From contig CAZUMJ010000001.1 of NCBI GenBank assembly GCA_964621605.1, forward strand, positions 1 to 64,000: 64,000 bases of DNA, in the 5' to 3' direction. A program made the position numbers and the translations under genes. The DNA is from CAZUMJ01 sp964621605. GTDB taxonomy: Bacteria; Actinomycetota; Acidimicrobiia; Acidimicrobiales; Iamiaceae. The notes beneath the pieces are model-generated. The model ran no database searches. It was not told where the DNA came from and was given only the letters and a program-made list of their open reading frames with translations. This document shows, in pieces, positions 50,490 to 56,502 of this stretch (position 1 is the stretch's first letter; every line of letters starts with the position of its first letter).

Positions 50490-51590
50490 TGGGCCGCGCA
50501 GGTCGAGCGCGCTCCCGACCGGTGCTCCCATGCGGTTCATCACGTAGGCGACCGACATGCGGTGGTCGAGATCGATCATCGCCATGGAACCCCCCCAGCC
50601 ACCCCAGAAGAACGCCCGCTGGCTGGTGCTGAGCGGGGTTGCGGGCCCCATCAGGCCGAATCCCAGCCCGAAGCGCACGTCCATGCCGAGCACGATGTCG
50701 GGTCCGTCGCTCTGTGGTTCGAGGATCCGCTCGATCGTGTCGGCACCGAGGAAGCGTCGGCCGTCGAGCGTGCCGCCGCAGGCCAAGACGGCGTGGGCGC
50801 GTGCCACGGCGCGCGCGTTCCCTGTACCCCCGGCCGCGGGGATCTCCGCACCCCGCCACGCACGCGTGGCCGGCTCGGATGCGTCGAGCGGGCAGCTCAG
50901 CCAGGTGCGCAACGCGATGCTGTCGCTGCCTGATGGCATGCTGCGGGCGCTCGTTGGCGGCAGGAGCTCGGCGACCCGATGATCTTCCGAAGCGGGGAGC
51001 CCGATATGGAAGTCGACGTCGAGCGGCTCGGCCACCTCCTCGCGGAAGAACGCGCCGACCGAACGCCCGCTGACGCGGCGCACCACCTCTCCGAGCAGGT
51101 AGCCCTGGGTGATCGCGTGGTAGCCGGACGTGCGGCGTTCCCCCCACCAGGGTGCCTGCGCGGCCAGGTGTGCACACGCGCCGTCCCAGTCATAGAGGAG
51201 AGCGGGCTCGATCACCGGATCGAATCCCGACAAGCCAGCGGTGTGGCTCAAGAGGTTGCGGATCAGGATCGCCTCTTTGCCGTTGGCGGCGAACTCAGGC
51301 CAGTAGCTGGCGACCGGTTGGTCGAGGTCGATGGTTCCGCGGTCGACGAGCATCAGGACGCACAGCGCCGTCATCGTCTTCGTCGTCGAGTAGACGTTGA
51401 CGATCGTGTCTGCCTCCCATAGGTGGCCGGCGGTATCACGGTCACCGGCCCAGAGATCGACGACCGGCTCGCCGTCGAGCGTGACGGCCACCGACGCGCC
51501 GAGCTCCTGGCCTTCGGTGAAGTTCGTGGCGAACCTGTCGCGCACGGCGGCGAACCGCTCGTCGCAGAACCCGTTCATCTCTACGTGCAT
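50442..51590 (-). CDS. Serine hydrolase of the beta-lactamase/EstB family
   Basis: 382 residues. The nucleophile motif is STTK (VNVYSTTKTMTAL, SxxK), followed by a Tyr motif in SGYHAITQGYLLG, and WGGWGGSMAMI near the C-terminus in place of KTG. No signal peptide, so a cytosolic esterase or peptidase rather than a secreted beta-lactamase. GGGGGC precedes the ATG. A palindromic operator candidate lies 16 bp upstream. It overlaps the adenylate cyclase 3' end by 48 bases, a longer convergent overlap than others here. Confidence 0.88.
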   Translation of the reverse strand: MHVEMNGFCDERFAAVRDRFATNFTEGQELGASVAVTLDGEPVVDLWAGDRDTAGHLWEADTIVNVYSTTKTMTALCVLMLVDRGTIDLDQPVASYWPEFAANGKEAILIRNLLSHTAGLSGFDPVIEPALLYDWDGACAHLAAQAPWWGERRTSGYHAITQGYLLGEVVRRVSGRSVGAFFREEVAEPLDVDFHIGLPASEDHRVAELLPPTSARSMPSGSDSIALRTWLSCPLDASEPATRAWRGAEIPAAGGTGNARAVARAHAVLACGGTLDGRRFLGADTIERILEPQSDGPDIVLGMDVRFGLGFGLMGPATPLSTSQRAFFWGGWGGSMAMIDLDHRMSVAYVMNRMGAPVGSALDLRGPLLVLAADAAVHRLHS

Positions 51591-51605
51591 GCTGCCCCCG
51601 TTTCC

Positions 51606-51638
51606 TGACCCATGGGTCAAGTTCGTGGCGGGAGGGTA
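51606..51638 (-). promoter_or_regulatory. Promoter and palindromic operator of the esterase gene
   Basis: TGACCCATGGGTCA (51606-51619) is a perfect 14-bp palindrome, 16 bp upstream of the ATG. Read on the minus strand its context, CTTGACCCATGGGTCAGG, resembles the repeat before the thiolase. A -10-like TACCCT lies at 51633-51638, so a bound repressor would sit just downstream of transcription start. Confidence 0.55.
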
Positions 51639-51730
51639 GTCCGTGGTGCCGCGCCGTGTGGCGCCGACTGGCCGCTGTGCGGTTCGGTGCGCTGCCGATG
51701 AAGGCAATCGGACCGCAGGGCACACGCGAA

Positions 51731-51768
51731 AGCGGCCACTCGCCGGAGGGGGAGGACGAGTGGCCGCT
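51731..51768 (-). terminator. Strong hairpin downstream of the lipase gene
   Basis: AGCGGCCACTCG (51731-51742) pairs perfectly with CGAGTGGCCGCT (51757-51768), a 12-bp stem with a 14-nt loop. It begins 23 bases after the lipase stop codon, consistent with intrinsic termination without a T-run. Confidence 0.75.
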
Positions 51769-51791
51769 ACCGCGAACGCGGGTGTTGCCGG

Positions 51792-53009
51792 TCAGCAGTT
51801 GCTGAAGGCGGGCAACCCCAAGAAGCGTGCGGCCATGAAGTCGGTCGCCGGGCCGATGCCTTCGACCATGCCGGTGGCGTGCTCTGCGATGGGGAGCACG
51901 CTCCACGTCAGGTTCACGCCCTTGGCGCACCAGTCCTTGTGGAGCTGGTCGGCTTGGCCGAACGCCACCATCTCGTCGGTGAGGGCGTGGTACTGGAACA
52001 CCGGAACCGTCGGCTTGCCGCTCCCGAGCTTGTTCTCGTTCAGGCGCGCCTGCCAGGCAGGGGTCTGCAGCGGGTCAGTCGTCGTGTAGTCGGTGAGGTG
52101 GTGGTTGGCCGTGCCGAGGATGTTTTTGATGCCGTCGACGCTCACGAGGCAGACGTTCTGGGCGTCGGCGAACAGCTGCTGGCCGGCGGGGTTGAGGTAG
52201 CTCTGCAGGTTCAGCGACGGGTACGCCGTGTTGTAGCCGAAGGCCGCGAGCAGCGCGAGAGCGACGAACGGGCCACCGTCGAGGCCTTCTGCGACTGCGG
52301 TGAGGTCGGCCGGCACGCCACCGGCAGCGATGCCCTTGAGCTTGAGCTCGGGTGCGTACGTGGGCTGGAGCTCCCCCGCCCAGCCGGCCGAGGCGCCACC
52401 CTGTGAGTACCCCATGATGCCGACGGGGGCGTTTGCCGAGATGCCGGCGTCATCGAGACGCATCGCGGCCCGAGCCATGTCGAGGACGGCCATGCCCTGG
52501 GAGCGGCCGACCATGTAGGTGTGGCCGCCAGGCGTGCCGAGACCCTGGTAGTCGGTGACTGCGACGGCCCAGCCTCGCGACAGCAGGCCGTTGATGAACG
52601 CCCCCTCGTAGTCGGTGCCGTTGGCGAGCGTGTACGACGGTGCGCAGGCGTCACCGATGCCGCGGGTGCCGACGCCGTAGGAGATGAGCGGGCGTGGGCC
52701 GAGGCCAAGCCACGGCGTGGTCGGCACGAGCACCGTACCCGAGACGATGTCGGGCTGGCCGGCTGCGTCGGTCGACCGGTAGAGCACCTGCCACGACTTC
52801 ACGCCCGGCACCGCGGTCTGGGCGACCGGGTCGAGGGTGAAGGTTGCGGGTCGGGAGCGCACGATGTCGCCCGGGTGTGCCGGCACAGGTGCAGGTGACT
52901 GGTAGAAGGAGTCCTGATCGGGGGTGACGTTGCAGGCGGTGAGCCCCGCGGTGAGGAGCACGGCACAGCCGATGGCGAACAGTTTGCGGGTGCGGGCAGA
53001 TGCGAGCAC
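51792..53009 (-). CDS. Secretory lipase (LIP family), lipoprotein
   Basis: 405 residues from GTG. Signal with lipobox LTAC near residue 26. The LIP family core shows SGTVLVPTTPW, SYGVGTRG, VAVTDYQGLGTPG, the nucleophile elbow GYSQGG, and FQYHALTDEMV (acid) with EHATGM (His). It hydrolyses acylglycerols or other esters outside the cell. GAGGGGAG lies about eight bases before the start, behind a clear vegetative promoter. A terminator hairpin follows. Confidence 0.92.
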   Translation of the reverse strand: MLASARTRKLFAIGCAVLLTAGLTACNVTPDQDSFYQSPAPVPAHPGDIVRSRPATFTLDPVAQTAVPGVKSWQVLYRSTDAAGQPDIVSGTVLVPTTPWLGLGPRPLISYGVGTRGIGDACAPSYTLANGTDYEGAFINGLLSRGWAVAVTDYQGLGTPGGHTYMVGRSQGMAVLDMARAAMRLDDAGISANAPVGIMGYSQGGASAGWAGELQPTYAPELKLKGIAAGGVPADLTAVAEGLDGGPFVALALLAAFGYNTAYPSLNLQSYLNPAGQQLFADAQNVCLVSVDGIKNILGTANHHLTDYTTTDPLQTPAWQARLNENKLGSGKPTVPVFQYHALTDEMVAFGQADQLHKDWCAKGVNLTWSVLPIAEHATGMVEGIGPATDFMAARFLGLPAFSNC

Positions 53010-53044
53010 GGGTCAGACTCCCCTCAGATCGTGACGGCCGTCTC

Positions 53045-53073
53045 ATCGTGTGGGCTCGGGACCTGCATGTCAA
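53045..53073 (-). promoter_or_regulatory. Vegetative promoter of the lipase gene
   Basis: On the minus strand TTGACA (53068-53073), 17-bp spacer, CACGAT (53045-53050). Transcription start is expected near 53038, giving a leader of about 29 nt with a GAGGGGAG ribosome-binding site. Confidence 0.7.
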
Positions 53074-53156
53074 GACGCTACGTAGGGAAAGTTCTCATCC
53101 CGTGACGTAACGTGCGCCTAAGGCCACCCTACGTTCAGCGGTGAGGGAAATCGGGG

Positions 53157-53882
53157 TCATGTGGGGCGCGTGAACCCCGACAGCAGCTGAGCGAACGCCG
53201 CATCCTCATGGGCGCGGGCAGCGGTGACGGCGTCGACGCGTGCCGCGAGCAGCGCCCCCTTGATCGCTCGCAGCGCGCGCAACGGGTGCGCCGAGATCTC
53301 GGCGGCGAGGGCCTGGGTGGCGGAGAGGACCTCGCCGTCGGGCAGCAGACGGAGGGCGAGGCCGGCGTCGACCGCGTCCGCCGCGCTGAGCCAGCCCCCT
53401 GTGAAGAGCACTTCGGCGGCCCGCTGCGTACCGAGTGCGATCGGGAGCAGGAGGCTGCTTGCTGCCTCCGGGGGCACGCCGAGCGGCGCGAACGGCACCT
53501 TGAACCGCGCCGTCTCCGCGACGAGTACCAGATCGCAATGGGGAAGCATGGTGAAGCCGATCCCGACCGCAACGCCGTTCACCGCGGCCAGCAGGGGCTT
53601 GTCGAAGGCCATCAAGGCGTCGAGCAGGTAGGGGAACCCGGCGTCGAAGGTGCCGCCCGCGTCGATCGCCTCCGCGATGCGGGCCATCTCGCCCAGGTCC
53701 TGGCCGGCGCAGAACGACCCGCTGCTCCCGGTCAGCACGACGGCGTGCACGGAGTCGTCTGCGCGTGCCGCGTCGAGCGCACCCGCGACGGCCTTGTACA
53801 TGGGGGTGTCGAACGCGTTGCGCACCTCGGGGCGCTGAAAGGTGAGCGTCCGGACCGCGCCGTCATCGTCGATCGCAAGCAT
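53157..53882 (-). CDS. Enoyl-CoA hydratase/isomerase family protein
   Basis: 241 residues of crotonase fold. LTFQRPEVRNAFDTPM, the oxyanion-hole segment GSSGSFCAGQDLGEM, and the second oxyanion strand AAVNGVAVGIGFTMLPHCDLVL are all present. The catalytic Glu position near PFAPLGVPPEAASS is altered compared with classic hydratases, so an isomerase or other crotonase reaction is possible. The ATG follows TACGGT by 8 nt. The role in fatty-acid or acyl-CoA metabolism fits neighbouring lipase and esterase genes. Confidence 0.88.
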   Translation of the reverse strand: MLAIDDDGAVRTLTFQRPEVRNAFDTPMYKAVAGALDAARADDSVHAVVLTGSSGSFCAGQDLGEMARIAEAIDAGGTFDAGFPYLLDALMAFDKPLLAAVNGVAVGIGFTMLPHCDLVLVAETARFKVPFAPLGVPPEAASSLLLPIALGTQRAAEVLFTGGWLSAADAVDAGLALRLLPDGEVLSATQALAAEISAHPLRALRAIKGALLAARVDAVTAARAHEDAAFAQLLSGFTRPT

Positions 53883-53890
53883 GGGGAGGC

Positions 53891-53896
53891 ACCGTA
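53891..53896 (-). promoter_or_regulatory. -10 box TACGGT, leaderless start
   Basis: Minus-strand TACGGT lies 8 nt before the ATG at 53882; no ribosome-binding sequence in between. Confidence 0.5.
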
Positions 53897-53990
53897 CCGT
53901 CGCGTCGGGGGGAGGTCTGCCTGCGAGCCGGACATCCGGTGTCGACGCGGGCCCGTGGCCGTCGGAGATGGGTCACGACCAGGAACGGAA

Positions 53991-54023
53991 ATTACTTTGC
54001 CAGACTAAGTTTCTCCTTGGCAT
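53991..54023 (+). promoter_or_regulatory. AT-rich operator-like site upstream of the MFS gene
   Basis: ACTT (53994-53997) and AAGT (54007-54010) form a short inverted repeat within an AT-rich island that contrasts with the GC-rich surroundings. The wider TTGCCA...TTGGCA also forms an imperfect inverted repeat. The pattern resembles MarR-type operators of drug exporters, but no marR gene is adjacent. Confidence 0.35.
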
Positions 54024-54061
54024 CATGGAGACGTGCACGTCGTGACGGACGAGGTCAACTG

Positions 54062-55348
54062 ATGAGCCCGCGACTCGCGGCGATCTCGCGCGACACGTTC
54101 CGCTCGTTCCGTTCCCGCAACTTCCGACTCTTCTTCAGCGGGCAGGTCATCTCGCAGGTCGGCAACTGGCTCACCATGGTGGCCCTCGTGCTGCTCGTCC
54201 TGAGGCGCACCGACAACGGCCTCGCGGTCGGCCTGCTCCCCGCCGCGCAGTTCGCGCCGATGCTCGTGCTCGGCGCGTTCGCGGGCGTCGTCGCGGACCG
54301 ATCCGACAAGCGGCGGCTCCTCCTGACCACACAGTCGATCGCCATGGCGCAGTCGTTCGCGCTGGCCCTCATGGCTTTCCTGCCCCATATGCCGCTGTGG
54401 ACCTTCTACCTGCTCGCCTTTCTGGGCGGGTGCGCTACGGCGTTCGACAATCCAACCCGGCGAGCGTTCGTGGTCGAGATGGTCCCCGCGGAAGACGTCG
54501 CCAACGCGGTGAGCCTCAACAGCGCGCTGATGACCGGCTCGCGCGTCGTCGGGCCGGCCCTCGCCGGTCTGCTCACCGTGACGGTCGGGTTCGGCGCAAC
54601 GTTTGCGATCGACGGGCTCTCGTACCTGGCGGTCCTTGGTGGGCTGCTGGTCATGCGCCCGGAGGAGCTTCGTCGCCCTGAGACCGTGGCGCGCGGGAAG
54701 GGTCAGGTGCGCGCCGGCCTCAGGTACGTCCGGTCTCAACCCGTGCTTCTCATCCCCCTGCTGATGATGGCGATCGTGGGGACGCTGGCGTTCAACTTCC
54801 AGACGGTGCTCCCCCTGTTCGTGACACGGAGCCTGCGAGGAAGCGAGACCACCTTCACGGTCCTGTTCTCGGTGGTCTCGGTCGGGTCGCTCGTAGGGGC
54901 TCTTGTCACCGCACGGCGGGTCGACGTCGGCGTGCGCCACGTGGTCGTCGCGTCGTTCGGCTTCGGCGTGTCGTTGTTCATCCTTGGTGTGATGCCAGAC
55001 CTCGCTGCCGCCTTCCCGGCGGCGCTGCTGCTCGGCTTCACGTCCATCGCGTTCATGACCTCGTCCACGTCGATCGTCCAGATGTACGCGGCACCCGCCA
55101 TGCGCGGGCGTGTCCTCGCGCTCCAGGCGATCGTGTTCCTCGGCAGCACACCCATCGGCGGGCCGTTTCTCGGATGGATCTGCGACGCGTTCGGTGCACG
55201 CGCGGGGCTGTTCCTCGGAGGCGTTGCCGCACTCGGCGCCGGTGCCCTCGGCGCATTCCTCGGACGGCGGCGAAACCTCTGGGCAGGTGCATCCGCGTCC
55301 GGCGGCGCCGCAACACCCGGCGAGGGTCTGCAGACGTCGCCCGCCTGA
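54062..55348 (+). CDS. MFS transporter, EntS/MFS_3 type exporter
   Basis: 428 residues with about 12 spans. FRSRNFRLFFSGQVISQVGNWL at the start, the loop ADRSDKRRLLL between spans 2 and 3, and DNPTRRAFVVEMV are typical of the MFS_3 family (enterobactin or macrolide exporters). It exports an unknown hydrophobic compound or siderophore by proton antiport. The ATG at 54062 begins at the family N-terminus; an in-frame GTG at 53939 lies within the regulatory region. Confidence 0.88.
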   Translation: MSPRLAAISRDTFRSFRSRNFRLFFSGQVISQVGNWLTMVALVLLVLRRTDNGLAVGLLPAAQFAPMLVLGAFAGVVADRSDKRRLLLTTQSIAMAQSFALALMAFLPHMPLWTFYLLAFLGGCATAFDNPTRRAFVVEMVPAEDVANAVSLNSALMTGSRVVGPALAGLLTVTVGFGATFAIDGLSYLAVLGGLLVMRPEELRRPETVARGKGQVRAGLRYVRSQPVLLIPLLMMAIVGTLAFNFQTVLPLFVTRSLRGSETTFTVLFSVVSVGSLVGALVTARRVDVGVRHVVVASFGFGVSLFILGVMPDLAAAFPAALLLGFTSIAFMTSSTSIVQMYAAPAMRGRVLALQAIVFLGSTPIGGPFLGWICDAFGARAGLFLGGVAALGAGALGAFLGRRRNLWAGASASGGAATPGEGLQTSPA

Positions 55349-55362
55349 GCACCGCCCCGCAA

Positions 55363-55368
55363 TAGCGT
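55363..55368 (+). promoter_or_regulatory. -10 box TAGCGT of the CorA-like gene, leaderless start
   Basis: TAGCGT lies 8 nt before the ATG at 55377, only 14 bases after the MFS stop, so the transporter gene likely has its own transcript. Confidence 0.5.
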
Positions 55369-55376
55369 CACCGGTC

Positions 55377-56321
55377 ATGGAAGCAGTGGCGCCGGACCGG
55401 TGGGTCGATCTGCTCGACCCCTCAGCAGACGACCTGGACCGAGCGGTGGCGGTCGAACTGCATCGCAGCGCCGTCGAACAACTCCTCGAACCGGCACGGG
55501 CGGGCGACGAGCCTCGGCCGAAGATCGACACCCACGGCAGCTATCTGTTCGCGGTGTTGCTCGTGCCCGTCCTTGTCGCGGCAGAAGATCGCACGTACTT
55601 GCAAGAGGTCGATCTCATCGTCACCTCGACGTGCGTCGTGACGGTCCGCAAGACCCCCTGCGACGAGCGCGGCAAGCCCAACGGAGACCCGCCGTACGAC
55701 CCCGTGACGTTGCGCCAGTCGCTCGCAACACACGGGGACCGCAGCCCCGGGATGCTCGCCTTCGTCGTCGCGGACGACGTCGCCGAGGCGTATCTCGACT
55801 TGGTGGACGGCATCCACGACGAGGTCGACGAGCTCGAGGACCGGGTGACGCGCGCGACGCCCACGGAACTGCAGCGGGCGATCTCCGATCTCCGCCACGA
55901 CCTGTTGCGCCTCAGGCGCACGCTGGCCCCGACCCGTGACGCGTTTCGGCGGGTGGTCGACGGCCGCATCGACCTTGCCGAGGAGGAGGTCTTCCCGCGG
56001 GCCGTCGAGCTGCACTTCGCAGACGCCTACGACAAGTTGCTGCGGGCCGCAGAGGGCATGGAGACCGCACGGGACCTCGTCGGCGGGGTGCGCGACTACC
56101 TCCAGGCAACGGTTGCCAACGAGCAGAACGAGGTCACCAAACGCCTCGCCGTCATCGCATCGATGTTGCTCGTACCCACCTTCATCGTGGGTCTGTACGG
56201 CCAGAACTTCGCCGTGATGCCCGAGCTGTCGTGGCATTACGGCTATGCGTTCTCGTGGGTGCTGATCGTCGGGAGTTCGATCGGACAGTTCATCTACTTC
56301 CGCTGGCGCCGCTGGATCTGA
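55377..56321 (+). CDS. CorA-family divalent cation transporter
   Basis: 314 residues. A large N-terminal cytosolic domain with long helices (DEVDELEDRVTR, RHDLLRLRRTL) leads to two C-terminal spans. The family signature at the end of the first span reads LYGQNF instead of the canonical YGMNF, so the selectivity-filter Met is Gln. C-terminal basic residues RWRRWI are usual. It probably moves Mg2+ or another divalent ion as a pentamer. The altered filter makes the ion uncertain. Confidence 0.88.
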   Translation: MEAVAPDRWVDLLDPSADDLDRAVAVELHRSAVEQLLEPARAGDEPRPKIDTHGSYLFAVLLVPVLVAAEDRTYLQEVDLIVTSTCVVTVRKTPCDERGKPNGDPPYDPVTLRQSLATHGDRSPGMLAFVVADDVAEAYLDLVDGIHDEVDELEDRVTRATPTELQRAISDLRHDLLRLRRTLAPTRDAFRRVVDGRIDLAEEEVFPRAVELHFADAYDKLLRAAEGMETARDLVGGVRDYLQATVANEQNEVTKRLAVIASMLLVPTFIVGLYGQNFAVMPELSWHYGYAFSWVLIVGSSIGQFIYFRWRRWI

Positions 56322-56502
56322 TGTCCCGCGTCGCGCCGATCGCGGGTTCCTCCTCACCAGCCGCTAGCCTTGCGCCTCAAGAGAAGGGGAGTATCCCTAC
56401 GCGACGTCATCGTCATCACGGCCTGCGGGCCCGGTGGCGTCGGTCCTTCGGGGCGGGAGAGACCTTCGGCCCATCGTCTCGGATGTAGCCGGAGGAACGC
56501 GC

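Noticed and set aside
53057..53074. Third copy of the CTTGAC-N6-GTC operator before the lipase gene
   Set aside because: The right half does not match, and the left half is simply the TTGACA -35 box of a canonical promoter.
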